Assembly: GCA_036396535.1 (NCBI GenBank)
Contig: DASWKR010000022.1
Coordinates: 1-57,736 of the forward strand
Source: Acidimicrobiia bacterium
Lineage (GTDB): Bacteria; Actinomycetota; Acidimicrobiia; Spongiisociales; UBA5794
Length of the DNA stretch: 57,736 nt
Direction: 5' to 3'
How positions within the stretch are numbered: position 1 is the first letter of the stretch; each line of letters begins with the position of its first letter. Below are positions 8,207-16,852 of the stretch, piece after piece. The notes beneath the pieces are model-generated. The model saw only the letters and a program-made list of their open reading frames with translations. It was not told where the DNA came from and did not search any database. A program made the translations under genes and the position numbers.

Positions 8207-9316
8207 GTGAAGGTTCTGCTCGCCGTTCCCTACTGGGGCGGTTCGCACAGGGCATGGGCCGAGGGCTACCGGGACGCCTCGACGCACGACGTCGAGGTGG
8301 TCGCCCACGAGGCGCGCTTCTGGAAGTGGCGGATGCAGGGAGCGTTCGTGACCCTCGCCGAGGAGGCGCGTCGGCTCGTCGAGAGCGCCGGTCCGTTCGA
8401 CGTCATCGTCGGCACGTCGACGCTCCACGGCGCTGCCTTCCTGGGCGCCCTCGGCGCATCTCGGGCGGGGAGCGCATTCGTCGTGTACATGCACGAGAAC
8501 CAACTCACGTACCCCCTGTCGCCCCTCGACCGCGAGGACGAGACGTACGCCATGATCAACTGGGCCTCGATGACCGTCGCCGACGCCGTCATCTTCAACT
8601 CGAATCATCACCTGGAGTCGTGGTTCGAGGCGGTCGTCGGTTTCACCCGACGGTTCCCGGACCACACCCACACCCATCTCATCGAGTCTGTGGCGGCGAG
8701 GAGCTCGGTACTGCCGGTCGGCGTCGACTTGGGCCGCATCGACCCACCTGGCTCTCGATCGGGCGGGACGACGAGGATCTTGTGGAACCACCGCTGGGAT
8801 CATGACAAGGGCCCGGACGACCTCGTCGACTTCGCCGTCGGTCTGGTCGCCTCGGGCGCCGACTTCGAGCTCGCCGTGTGCGGCGAGCAGTTCGTGTCGC
8901 CTCCGGCGGCGTTCGAGAGGCTCCCTGCCCTGCTGAGTGATCGACTCGTGCACTTCGGCCACGCCGACGAGATGCGCTACGTGGAGCTGCTCCGCAGCGC
9001 CGACGTCGTCGTCTCGACGGCGCGCCAGGAGTTCTTCGGAGTCGCCATCACGGAGGCCGTCTACGCCGGGGCGTTTCCCGTGCTCCCGAACCGGCTGGTC
9101 TACCCGGAGCGCATCCCCGAGCGCCACCACCTGCGGTGCCTGTACGAGGACGGGGCCGGTATGGTCGAACTGGTCCGCTGGGTTATCGAGCATCCGAAGG
9201 AGGCCGCCGGCATCTGTGCTGCCCTGCGGGCCGAGATGGCTCGCTTCGACTGGAAGGTGATGGCTCCCGCATACGACGCCACTCTCATGGGCGTGGCGGA
9301 AGGTCGGAGGCGGTAG
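8207..9316 (+). CDS. Glycosyltransferase of the DUF3524/QTMAN (GTDC1) family
   Basis: 369 residues from GTG 8207, preceded by CGAGGGAGG. The N-terminus PYWGGSHRAWAEGY, the FWKWRMQGAF segment, VYMHENQLTYPLSP and the VADAVIFNSNHHLESW stretch match, from memory of the family, the DUF3524 domain of eukaryotic GTDC1, now known as tRNA-queuosine alpha-mannosyltransferase (QTMAN). The C-terminal half is a GT-B Rossmann domain with ILWNHRWDHDKGPDD and the donor-site EFFGVAITEAVYAG signature of GT4 enzymes. The likely reaction is sugar transfer from a nucleotide sugar; whether the acceptor is queuosine in tRNA is not known for this bacterial protein, and no queuosine genes are in the window. It follows recR by 77 nt. 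Confidence 0.72.
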   Translation: MKVLLAVPYWGGSHRAWAEGYRDASTHDVEVVAHEARFWKWRMQGAFVTLAEEARRLVESAGPFDVIVGTSTLHGAAFLGALGASRAGSAFVVYMHENQLTYPLSPLDREDETYAMINWASMTVADAVIFNSNHHLESWFEAVVGFTRRFPDHTHTHLIESVAARSSVLPVGVDLGRIDPPGSRSGGTTRILWNHRWDHDKGPDDLVDFAVGLVASGADFELAVCGEQFVSPPAAFERLPALLSDRLVHFGHADEMRYVELLRSADVVVSTARQEFFGVAITEAVYAGAFPVLPNRLVYPERIPERHHLRCLYEDGAGMVELVRWVIEHPKEAAGICAALRAEMARFDWKVMAPAYDATLMGVAEGRRR

Positions 9317-9382
9317 GAGCTCGAAGCAGGGTGGAGACTGTGATGTTGTGGAACGTGCCGGAACGTCAGGCCGCGGCGGAAG

Positions 9383-10369
9383 TCACTCGATGCCGACGGC
9401 TCCGACTGCATCGATCCACTCGACGCGATGGAGAGCGTTGACGAACCTCACCGTTCCCGTTCGTGACCGCATCACCAGAGAATGGGTCCGAATCTGGGTT
9501 CCGAGGAACTCGACGCCGTCGAGCAGCTCGCCGGTGGTCACGCCCGTGGCCGCGAAGAACGTGTTGTCGGAGTCGACCAGGTTGTGTGTCGTCAGCACCT
9601 GATCGAGGTCGAGGCCCATGTCTTCGGCATAACGCCGCTCGGAGTCGTCGCGCGGCCAGAGCTTGCACTGGATCTCACCTCGCAGTGAAGCCATGGCACA
9701 CGCCGCGGTGACCGCTTCCGGCGAGCCACCGATGCCGAACAGGATGTCGACCCCGCTGTCTTCCTTGGCGGTGGAGATCACGCCGGATATGTCCCCGTCA
9801 CCGATGAGGGCGATCCTGGCACCCGACTCTCGCACCTGGCGCACGTAATCCTCGTTGCGCGGCCGGTCGAGGATGATCGCCGTCACGTCTGACAGCGACT
9901 TGCCCTTCGCCTTGGCGACCTGCTGGAGGTTGTGGGCGACCGGGGCCTCGATGTCGACCTGCCCGGCCGCCGTCTCGCCGACGGCGATCTTGTCCATGTA
10001 CACGAGCTTGCCGGGGGCGTACATCGAGCCACGCTCTGCCAGAGCGATCACCGCAAGAGCCCCCGGCATCCCTCGTGCGGTGAGGCGTGTGCCGTCGACC
10101 GGGTCGACTGCCACGTCGACCTCCGGCTCGCTTCCGTTTCCCACCCGCTCGCCGTTGTAGAGCATCGGCGCCTCGTCCTTCTCGCCCTCGCCGATGACCA
10201 CGATGCCGTCCATCTCGACGGTCGAGAGGACGGTACGCATGGCGTCGACGGCGGCCTGGTCGACTGCCTCCTTGTCGCCTCGTCCCTGGTACCTGGCGGC
10301 CGCCATGGCGGCCGCCTCGGTCACCCGGACCAGCTCGAGGGCGAGGTTTCTGTCCGGCTCGACACTCAT
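9383..10369 (-). CDS. glpX: Class II fructose-1,6-bisphosphatase
   Basis: Gluconeogenic hydrolysis of fructose 1,6-bisphosphate. 328 residues; GlpX-family motifs include VVIGEGEKDEAPML, DVAVDPVDGT (metal and substrate site), PGALAVIALAERG, and ILFGIGGSPEAVTAACAM. This is the standard FBPase of actinobacteria. Its ATG overlaps the thiolase stop by four nt (ATGA), so it is translated as the second gene of that operon. Confidence 0.95.
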   Translation of the reverse strand: MSVEPDRNLALELVRVTEAAAMAAARYQGRGDKEAVDQAAVDAMRTVLSTVEMDGIVVIGEGEKDEAPMLYNGERVGNGSEPEVDVAVDPVDGTRLTARGMPGALAVIALAERGSMYAPGKLVYMDKIAVGETAAGQVDIEAPVAHNLQQVAKAKGKSLSDVTAIILDRPRNEDYVRQVRESGARIALIGDGDISGVISTAKEDSGVDILFGIGGSPEAVTAACAMASLRGEIQCKLWPRDDSERRYAEDMGLDLDQVLTTHNLVDSDNTFFAATGVTTGELLDGVEFLGTQIRTHSLVMRSRTGTVRFVNALHRVEWIDAVGAVGIE

Positions 10370-11547
10370 GAGACCTCCACGATCATCGCCTCGCCCTGCC
10401 CGCCTCCACCGCACAGCGCGGCGCCGCCCATCCCGCCGCCGCGATGCCGCAGCGCGTTCACCAGGGTCACGAGTATGCGTGCCCCCGTCGCTCCGAGCGG
10501 GTGTCCGAGTGCTACCGCCCCTCCGTTCACGTTCACGATCGCCGGGTCGAGATCGAGCAGCTTGGCGGACCAAAGGGTCACGGCTGCGAAGGCCTCGTTG
10601 ATCTCGACGAGGGCGAGGTCGCCCAACTCGACTCCGGCTCGCTTGGCAGCGATCTCCAGCGCCTGTGCGGGGCGCTCGTGGAGGGTGGCGTCCGGTCCCG
10701 CCGTCTGGCCGAACCCGAGGATCCGGGCCATCACCGGAAGTCCCGCCGCGTCGGCGGCTGCCCGGTCGGCGACGAGGAGGGCCGCCGCGCCGTCCGAGAT
10801 CTGTGACGCGTTGCCGGCCGTGATCGAGCCACCCGGGCGGAAGGCGGGGCTCAGCGAGCCGAGGGACTCCGCCGTCGTGCCCGGGCGGATCCCTTCGTCG
10901 ACCGTGACGGTGAGCGCCTCGCCCTTTCGTTGCCGGACTTCCACCGGGACGATCTCGGCGGCGAACTCGCCCGACTCGGTCGCTGCGAGGGCCCTGGCGT
11001 GACTCGCCGCCGCCCATGAGTCCTGCTCGGCCCGGCCGATGCCGAGGGCCTGGTTCTTGAGGTCGGACGACTCACCCATGGTGCAGTTGTCGAACGCACA
11101 CCAGAGGCCGTCGTGCTGCATGCTGTCGACGAGGGTCGCGTCCCCGATCCGGAGGCCTCGACGCGCTCCGGGAAGGACGTAGGGGGCGTTCGTCATCGAC
11201 TCCATCCCGCCGGCGACGACGAATCGGCTCTCGCCGAGCTGGACGTGGCGGGCCGCCTCGGCGACCGCCGTCATGCCTGAGAGGCACACCTTGTTGATCG
11301 TCGTCGCCGGCACCGTCATGGGCACACCCGCTCTCACGGCCGCTTGGCGGGCGGTGATCTGGCCCTGACCTGCCTGGATGACGTGACCGAACAGCACCTC
11401 GTCGACCTGACCCGGATCGAGTTCCGCACGCTCGAGGGCACCCCTGATGGCGGCCGCCCCGAGCTCGACCGCCGCCAGCGGGCTGAAGACTCCGTTGAAT
11501 CGACCGATCGGCGTTCGTGCCACCGAGCAGATGACCGGCTCAGGCAT
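10366..11547 (-). CDS. Acetyl-CoA acetyltransferase (thiolase)
   Basis: Condenses or cleaves acetoacetyl-CoA/3-ketoacyl-CoA. 393 residues from the ATG at 11547 with a GAGGAG ribosome site; longer upstream frame is not needed. Catalytic residues are present: Cys in NKVCLSGM (about 88), His in GHPLGATGARI (about 349), Cys in CGGGGQGEA (about 379), and GGMESMTNAPY. Sequence is of the AtoB/FadA type; a biosynthetic or degradative role cannot be separated. It is divergent from methylmalonyl-CoA epimerase, suggesting an acyl-CoA metabolism locus. Confidence 0.94.
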   Translation of the reverse strand: MPEPVICSVARTPIGRFNGVFSPLAAVELGAAAIRGALERAELDPGQVDEVLFGHVIQAGQGQITARQAAVRAGVPMTVPATTINKVCLSGMTAVAEAARHVQLGESRFVVAGGMESMTNAPYVLPGARRGLRIGDATLVDSMQHDGLWCAFDNCTMGESSDLKNQALGIGRAEQDSWAAASHARALAATESGEFAAEIVPVEVRQRKGEALTVTVDEGIRPGTTAESLGSLSPAFRPGGSITAGNASQISDGAAALLVADRAAADAAGLPVMARILGFGQTAGPDATLHERPAQALEIAAKRAGVELGDLALVEINEAFAAVTLWSAKLLDLDPAIVNVNGGAVALGHPLGATGARILVTLVNALRHRGGGMGGAALCGGGGQGEAMIVEVS

Positions 11548-11686
11548 GTGACTCCTCGTGTCCAACCGAATGCTACCGGCCCCCCGCCCCTTCCGTTCTT
11601 GCGTACCCCTGTCGCGTATGTGCGATGCGGGGGCGCCGGAACCGGTGGGCGCGGTCGCCCTTGGTCGACGCACGCGGCGCGCCAGC

Positions 11687-11692
11687 TACCGT
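11687..11692 (+). promoter_or_regulatory. -10 element of mce-accE pair
   Basis: TACCGT 7 nt before the GTG at 11700; leaderless arrangement. Confidence 0.45.
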
Positions 11693-11699
11693 TTCGGGA

Positions 11700-12104
11700 G
11701 TGCTCCCGTACAACATCGACCACGTCGCCATCGCGGTACGAGACCTCGAAGAGGCCGTCGAGCGTCACATGCAGCTCTACGGAGTCGAACCCCTCTCGAC
11801 GGAGGTCGTCGAGAGCCAGGGCGTCATCGAGGCGATGATCCCGATCGGGGGCTCCTACGTGCAGCTCATCCAGCCGCTCGGGCCGGAGACGCCGGTCGGC
11901 CGATTCATCGAGAGACGCGGCGAAGGGCTCCACCATCTCGCATTTGCGGTCAGTGACATCGACGACGCCCTCAGGTCGCTCGCCGAGGCCGGGGCCGTTC
12001 TCGTGGACGAAGAGCCTCGGACCGGAGGGCGGGGCGCCCGGATCGCGTTCGTGCACCCGCGTACGATGGCCGGGACGCTCGTCGAGCTGGTGGAGTTGCC
12101 ATGA
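11700..12104 (+). CDS. mce: Methylmalonyl-CoA epimerase
   Basis: Interconverts (R)- and (S)-methylmalonyl-CoA in propionyl-CoA metabolism. 134 residues, a single vicinal-oxygen-chelate (glyoxalase-fold) unit pair: NIDHVAIAVRDLEEAV with metal-ligand His, then GLHHLAFAVSDIDDAL with the second His, FVHPRTMAGTLVEL with the Glu. Start taken as GTG 11700 because it directly precedes the family N-terminus and has a TANNNT 7 nt before. The stop overlaps the next gene by four nt. Confidence 0.92.
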   Translation: MLPYNIDHVAIAVRDLEEAVERHMQLYGVEPLSTEVVESQGVIEAMIPIGGSYVQLIQPLGPETPVGRFIERRGEGLHHLAFAVSDIDDALRSLAEAGAVLVDEEPRTGGRGARIAFVHPRTMAGTLVELVELP

Positions 12105-12349
12105 CGAGAGGCGCAGTTCAGATCTTGGGCGGTCCGACCGCCGACGAGGCCGCCGCCGTCTCGGCGGTCATCGCCAGGCTGCTCGACGAGGAGGCCGGGG
12201 CGAGGGCAACCCCGCCGCGGGTGCCGCGCCCTCCAACGTGGGTTCTCGCCTCCCAGAATCGCGAGCTGCCCGCCGCGGTGCCGCCGAGCTCGTACGACAC
12301 TCTGGCCTGGGCGGAGCTCGACAGGATCGACGGCTCGTCCGAGTCCTGA
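12101..12349 (+). CDS. Acyl-CoA carboxylase epsilon-like small subunit
   Basis: 82 residues. The segment QILGGPTADEAAAVSAVIARLL resembles the epsilon subunits (AccE family) that stabilise acetyl/propionyl-CoA carboxylases in actinobacteria; the rest is low complexity (Pro-rich, W in WVLASQ). The 4-nt overlap with methylmalonyl-CoA epimerase supports a propionyl-CoA role, since the epimerase acts on the carboxylase product. The alpha and beta carboxylase subunits are not in the window. Assignment from one short motif and context. Confidence 0.65.
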   Translation: MTRGAVQILGGPTADEAAAVSAVIARLLDEEAGARATPPRVPRPPTWVLASQNRELPAAVPPSSYDTLAWAELDRIDGSSES

Positions 12350-12352
12350 TGC

Positions 12353-13648
12353 TCAGCCGACGGCTGGGCTCGACTGGCGAACAGGCTCGTCGTGGTCCCG
12401 CTCCGCCGGCGAGGCGACCCGGAGCGTGAAGCAGAATCTCGACCCGGTCGGAAAGCGGGACTCGTGCCACAGGTCGCCGCCCATCGCCCTCGCCAGCTTG
12501 CGAGCGATCGGGAGGCCGAGGCCGAACCCGCGGTCGGAGCGGGAGTCGCCCTTCGTGAGCTGCTCGAAGTGCTCGAAGATCCGCTCCCTGTCGCCTTCCG
12601 GAACGCCCGGGCCGTTGTCCGCGACGACCACCTGGAACAGATCGCCGGTCTGCTCGCCTTCGACGAGTATCTGGTCGCCGCCATACTTTCGGGCGTTCTC
12701 GAGCAGGTTGCGGAGGATCTGCTTCGTCCGCACGTGGTCGGCGACGACCGTCACGTCGATCGGGATCGACACGCTGAATTCCTTGTCCGAGCCCTGGAAC
12801 ACGATCTCGCCTGTCTGATACGCCACCGACCGGACCGACAGGTCGGTCGGTTCGAGCCTCAGCTGACCCGCCTCGAGCCGCGGGATGACGAGGATGTCTT
12901 CGACGAGGTCGCCGAGGTGGGACGCCTCCCGCCCCATGATCATCAGGAACTCGTCGATCTCCACGGCGTCGATCTCGCTCCATGACTCGCGGAGTGTCTC
13001 GGCGAACCCCCCGATCGACGTGAGCGGGGTCCGCAACTCGTGGCTCACCATCGAGACGAACTCGTTCTTGAGCTGGGAAGCGCGTCGCTCGGACTCGAGG
13101 GCCTCCTGGTTGCGCCTGGCGGCGACGCGGAGCGCCCGGGCCGCGATGAACAGCATCTGGGTGGCCAAACCGAGGAACACCAGCGACGCCAACCCGTCCG
13201 CCAGCTCGGCCAACTCGTCGGGTGGAGCAAGATCGAAGGCCGGCACCCATTCACCGACCGGCGACACGAAGACGAATCCCAGCACGCTGATCAGGACGGC
13301 TCTGCGGAGAGGCAGGAGCAGGATCGAGGCAGTCAGGAGGTAGGCCACGGCAGCCGCCCCGATGGCGTTGGATTGGCCGCGGATGATTCCGACTGCGGTG
13401 ACGACGACGAGGTCGATCACAAGCCGAGGGAGCGCCGAGACGCCTCGGGAGCGCGCCATGACGCCGTCGACCATCACGATGACGCCGGCGCCGATGACGT
13501 ACGGCGATCCCGGCCAGCCGCTCGAGAAGCTGAAGAGCCCCAGGATCACGACCACGAGCCCGCCGACGGCACGCGTCGTGTTGAACGCACTGCGAACATC
13601 GATGTACGAGATCGGGGCGCGTGCCGCGGAGCGGCCTTCGGTGCCCAC
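12353..13648 (-). CDS. Membrane sensor histidine kinase
   Basis: 431 residues from GTG 13648, which has GAGGTG six nt before it; an ATG at 13738 is also in frame but overlaps the PHP gene and lacks a ribosome site. About five to six membrane helices fill residues 15-170 with short loops, then a linker helix, HisKA with phospho-acceptor in SMVSHELRTPLTS, and HATPase_c with N box RNLLENARKYGG, G1 DNGPGVPEG and G2 FGLGLPIARKLA. The ligand is unknown. No response regulator adjoins it; the receiver-only protein at 19959 is the nearest. Fourth gene of a minus-strand row with the isomerase, small membrane protein and PHP gene. Confidence 0.9.
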   Translation of the reverse strand: MGTEGRSAARAPISYIDVRSAFNTTRAVGGLVVVILGLFSFSSGWPGSPYVIGAGVIVMVDGVMARSRGVSALPRLVIDLVVVTAVGIIRGQSNAIGAAAVAYLLTASILLLPLRRAVLISVLGFVFVSPVGEWVPAFDLAPPDELAELADGLASLVFLGLATQMLFIAARALRVAARRNQEALESERRASQLKNEFVSMVSHELRTPLTSIGGFAETLRESWSEIDAVEIDEFLMIMGREASHLGDLVEDILVIPRLEAGQLRLEPTDLSVRSVAYQTGEIVFQGSDKEFSVSIPIDVTVVADHVRTKQILRNLLENARKYGGDQILVEGEQTGDLFQVVVADNGPGVPEGDRERIFEHFEQLTKGDSRSDRGFGLGLPIARKLARAMGGDLWHESRFPTGSRFCFTLRVASPAERDHDEPVRQSSPAVG

Positions 13649-13709
13649 GCTGTTCACCTCAGTCGTATCGGATGGTGGGAAGCCACCCTTGACATTCAAC
13701 ACCACGCGC

Positions 13710-14552
13710 TCACCTTGCAACAGCCGCAGCGAGATCATTCAAGGCGTCGTCCGGGACGACGAGGTCGCCGTAGCCGGTTCCCACGGCGAGCCCAGGCTTG
13801 TAAGTCCCGTGGTAGTCGGAGCCCCCCGTCGCCGCGATCCCGAGGTGGGCGCACACCTCCGCCAAGTGGGCGCGCAGCTCGCCCGGGTACTCGGGGTAAT
13901 AGGCCTCGATGCCCGCCAGTCCCGCCTCGGCCAGCTCGACGAACGCCGATCGGTAGTCCTCGGCGGCCACGCCGAGCGTGTGCGGGTGGGCGATCACGGG
14001 GGCCGCCCCCGATGCCCGAGCGAGGCTGATCGCCTCGTGGGCGTCGAGCCGCTCTCTCGAGATGTATCCAGGTCGGCCGGCGGCCAGGTAACGGTCGAAG
14101 GCGTCTGCCATGTCGACGGCGTAGCCCTTGCGCACGAGAACGGCAGCGAAGTGAGGCCGACCGATCCCATGCCCGCCCGCCTCTTCGACCACCTCGGCGA
14201 ACCTCACGTCGAGGCCGAGTTGGGCGAGTCGGTCGGCGATTTGCTCGTTGCGGCTCGCCCTCGCTTGCTGGAGCCACACCAGTCGGTCCTGCAACGGGCC
14301 CGGTCCCGGTTCGAGGAAGTACACGAGCATGTGCATCGCACCTGTGTCCCACACGACGGACAGCTCGGTGCCGGCGACGAACCTGACCCCTGCTGCCTCG
14401 GCGGCGGTGCGCCCTTCCGAGATGCCGTCGAGGTTGTCGTGATCGGTGAGCGCGATGGCGCTGAGCCCGATGCGCCGGGCGGCCTCGACGATCGCGGCCG
14501 GCGAATCGGTTCCATCGGAGAACGTCGAGTGCAGGTGGAGGTCGACCGGCAC
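13710..14552 (-). CDS. PHP-domain phosphoesterase
   Basis: 280 residues. Metal-binding motifs of the PHP family: DLHLHSTFSDGT (residues 4-15), ALTDHDNLDG (about 34), GTELSV (about 62), VIAHPHT (about 187) and GSDYHGTYKP near the C-terminus. Closest in layout to the YciV group (5'-3' exonuclease RNase AM / 3',5'-nucleoside bisphosphate phosphatase). It likely removes phosphate from nucleotides. The ATG is one nt after the stop of the small membrane protein, so they are coupled. Confidence 0.88.
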   Translation of the reverse strand: MPVDLHLHSTFSDGTDSPAAIVEAARRIGLSAIALTDHDNLDGISEGRTAAEAAGVRFVAGTELSVVWDTGAMHMLVYFLEPGPGPLQDRLVWLQQARASRNEQIADRLAQLGLDVRFAEVVEEAGGHGIGRPHFAAVLVRKGYAVDMADAFDRYLAAGRPGYISRERLDAHEAISLARASGAAPVIAHPHTLGVAAEDYRSAFVELAEAGLAGIEAYYPEYPGELRAHLAEVCAHLGIAATGGSDYHGTYKPGLAVGTGYGDLVVPDDALNDLAAAVAR

Positions 14553-14553
14553 C

Positions 14554-14763
14554 TCAGAGGGCGGACACGAAGCGGAGGCTCTCGGTGTCGGAGCCGCCGC
14601 CGAAGATCAGCGTGGTGACCCAGACAAGCAGCGCGAAGGCGGCCGCCCAGATGAGGATCCTCTTGCCCGTGGTGAAGATCCGCCTGCGGCGCTCCGCCTT
14701 CAGCTCCTCTGCAGCCTTCAGCTCGCGATTCGCTCTCTGGCGGGCGCGTTTGTCGGTTGCCAT
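14554..14763 (-). CDS. Small single-pass membrane protein
   Basis: 69 residues: a very basic, Ala/Arg/Lys/Glu-rich helix (MATDKRARQRANRELKAAEE), then one membrane helix (about residues 38-56) and a short tail. It resembles the N-terminal anchor that precedes the cyclophilin domain in many actinobacterial peptidyl-prolyl isomerases, but here the cyclophilin is the separate upstream gene with its own lipoprotein signal. Has its own TANNNT (minus strand, 14772-14777) eight nt before the ATG. Function unknown. Confidence 0.75.
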   Translation of the reverse strand: MATDKRARQRANRELKAAEELKAERRRRIFTTGKRILIWAAAFALLVWVTTLIFGGGSDTESLRFVSAL

Positions 14764-14771
14764 CGGGCCGG

Positions 14772-14777
14772 ATGATA
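14772..14777 (-). promoter_or_regulatory. -10 element of small membrane protein/PHP operon
   Basis: TATCAT on the minus strand, 8 nt before the ATG at 14763. Confidence 0.5.
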
Positions 14778-14820
14778 GAGCGGACGGGTATGGCTTTTCG
14801 ATGTCGTGCCCCGTCCCGTG

Positions 14821-15534
14821 TCACGATCCGTCGATCGTCACCGCCTCGATGTACAGGGTCTCGAGGGGGACGCTCGTCTCGCCCTGAACGTTCGGCGCCA
14901 GCGGGATCTGGGCGATGACGGCGAGGACGTCCTCGCCAGCGATCACCTTGCCGAAGATGCTGTAGCTCAGGGTGAGCCCGGCGTCGTCGAGCATGATGAA
15001 GAACTGGGAGCCCGTGGTGCCGGCACCCGCATTCGCCATCGCGACGACGCCGCGTTCGTACGTGAAGTCGGGAGATGGGTACTCGTCGGGGATGGAGTAC
15101 CCCGGTCCTCCGAGCCCGGTTGCCGTCGGATCGCCGCCCTGCATGATGAAGCCGGGAACGATGCGGTGCGACACCGTGCCGTCGAAGTAGCCACGCGACG
15201 CCAGGAAGACGAAGGAGTTGACGGTGGCGGGTGCCAGCGACGGATTGAGCTCGACGACGATCTCGCCGCACGACGTCGCGATGGTGGCCGTTGGATGGCT
15301 CTCGAGCGGTATGCCCATGTCATCCGGCGACGAGAACGTCATTCTCTCGACTGCTGCAGGTGCCTCGGCGCCGCACGCCGTCGTCCTGGCGCGGAACTCG
15401 TCGTAGTCCGACGGGATCAGGGGGATCTCCGGCACCGTGTCCGGCGGTGGTCGGGTGGTCGTCGGGGCGGCGCTTTCGCCACACCCACCCGCCAGGAGGG
15501 TGAGCGCCACCGCGATCATGGCGAGCCTCGACAT
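14821..15534 (-). CDS. Cyclophilin-type peptidyl-prolyl isomerase lipoprotein
   Basis: Folding catalyst predicted to be anchored outside the membrane. 237 residues: lipobox LLAGGC (about residue 18), Thr/Pro linker, then a cyclophilin domain with NPSLAPATVNSFVFLASRGYFDGT, HRIVPGFIMQGGDP (catalytic Arg, Phe, Gln), MANAGAGTTGSQFFI and SIFGKVIAGEDVL. Start chosen at ATG 15534, which gives the lipoprotein signal and has TACCAT eight nt upstream; the GTG at 15603 would extend the protein with a non-signal segment. Confidence 0.93.
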   Translation of the reverse strand: MSRLAMIAVALTLLAGGCGESAAPTTTRPPPDTVPEIPLIPSDYDEFRARTTACGAEAPAAVERMTFSSPDDMGIPLESHPTATIATSCGEIVVELNPSLAPATVNSFVFLASRGYFDGTVSHRIVPGFIMQGGDPTATGLGGPGYSIPDEYPSPDFTYERGVVAMANAGAGTTGSQFFIMLDDAGLTLSYSIFGKVIAGEDVLAVIAQIPLAPNVQGETSVPLETLYIEAVTIDGS

Positions 15535-15542
15535 GGGCGCGG

Positions 15543-15548
15543 ATGGTA
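15543..15548 (-). promoter_or_regulatory. -10 element of peptidyl-prolyl isomerase
   Basis: TACCAT on the minus strand, 8 nt before the ATG at 15534. Confidence 0.5.
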
Positions 15549-15606
15549 GGAGGGGACGGGCGGTACGACCCCTGGCCGGGTGAGGGGTGGATGCCCGACC
15601 CACCGG

Positions 15607-15612
15607 TACACT
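15607..15612 (+). promoter_or_regulatory. -10 element of lysC-asd
   Basis: TACACT 10 nt before the GTG at 15623. Confidence 0.5.
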
Positions 15613-15622
15613 CGGCGGCAGC

Positions 15623-16852
15623 GTGGCCAGAATCGTTCAGAAGTATGGCGGAACGTCGGTCGCCGACGCCGATCGCATCCGCGCTGTCGCTCGGCGCGTC
15701 GCCGAAACCCACGAGGCGGGCCACGAGGTGGTGGTCGTCGTGTCCGCCATGGGCCACACGACGGACGAGCTGATTTCGCTGGCGGCGGACGTGAGCCCCC
15801 GTCACCACCCACGCGAGATGGACATGTTGCTCACCGCAGGGGAGCGCATCTCGATGGCCCTGTGCGCCATGGCCCTCGGCGACCTGGGGGTTCCGGCGAC
15901 GAGCCTCACCGGTTCTCAGGCGGGAATCCTCACCACATCGGTGCACGGCCAGGCGGAGATCCTCGAGATCAGAGCCGAACGGGTCCTCGACGGCCTCGCA
16001 GCCGGCAAGGTCGTCATCGTTGCCGGGTTCCAGGGCGTCGACCCCGTCGCCAAGGAGATCACGACGCTGGGGAGAGGCGGCTCGGACGCAACCGCCGTCG
16101 CCCTCGCCGCCGCTCTCTCCGCCGACATGTGCGAGATCTACACCGACGTCGACGGCGTGTACACGGCCGATCCTCGAGTCGTACCCGATGCCAGGAAGCT
16201 CGACGAGGTGTCGTTCGAGGAGATGCTCGAGCTTGCCGGCAACGGCGCAGCAGTGTTGATGGCGCGTTCGGTGGAGTTCGGCCGGCGCTACGACATCCCG
16301 ATCCACGTGCGGTCGGCCTTCCACGACGGTGAGGGAACCTGGGTCAAGGAGGACACGATGGAAGAGGCGATCATCCGGGGCGTTGCCCATGACACGTCGG
16401 AGGCGAAGCTCACCGTGCACGGCGTGCCGGACAAGCCGGGCGTCGCCGCCGCCCTCTTCGAACCGCTCGCCGCCGCCGGGGTGAACGTCGACATGATCGT
16501 GCAGAACGTCTCGATCGACGGGGTCACCGACATCAGCTTCACGGTCCCGAAGACGCACGCGGACCGGGCACGAGAGGTCGCCGGAGCTGCGCTCGAAGGG
16601 GTGGGTGTCGGGGGGATCGACGTGAACAACGCCATCGGGAAGGTGAGCCTCGTGGGTGCCGGCATGAAGAGCGAGCTCGGCATCGCAGCCAGGATGTTCC
16701 GGATCCTCTCCGAGAGCGGCATCAACATCGAGATGATCTCGACTTCGCCCATTCGCATTTCGTGCGTCGTGCGCGAGCATGACGTCGACGAAGCCGTGCG
16801 GCGCCTCCATGAGGGCTTCGACCCGCCGGTGGCGCCTGTGAAGGAGTCGTGA
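15623..16852 (+). CDS. lysC: Aspartokinase
   Basis: First step of the aspartate pathway to lysine, threonine, methionine and diaminopimelate. 409 residues from GTG 15623. Amino-acid kinase domain with [49 protein letters not shown] and [13 protein letters not shown]; then two ACT domains (starting about residue 265 at [18 protein letters not shown] and about 345 at [19 protein letters not shown]), where lysine/threonine feedback normally binds. The stop overlaps asd by one nt (TGATG). No internal-start beta form can be proven. Confidence 0.96.
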   Translation: MARIVQKYGGTSVADADRIRAVARRVAETHEAGHEVVVVVSAMGHTTDELISLAADVSPRHHPREMDMLLTAGERISMALCAMALGDLGVPATSLTGSQAGILTTSVHGQAEILEIRAERVLDGLAAGKVVIVAGFQGVDPVAKEITTLGRGGSDATAVALAAALSADMCEIYTDVDGVYTADPRVVPDARKLDEVSFEEMLELAGNGAAVLMARSVEFGRRYDIPIHVRSAFHDGEGTWVKEDTMEEAIIRGVAHDTSEAKLTVHGVPDKPGVAAALFEPLAAAGVNVDMIVQNVSIDGVTDISFTVPKTHADRAREVAGAALEGVGVGGIDVNNAIGKVSLVGAGMKSELGIAARMFRILSESGINIEMISTSPIRISCVVREHDVDEAVRRLHEGFDPPVAPVKES

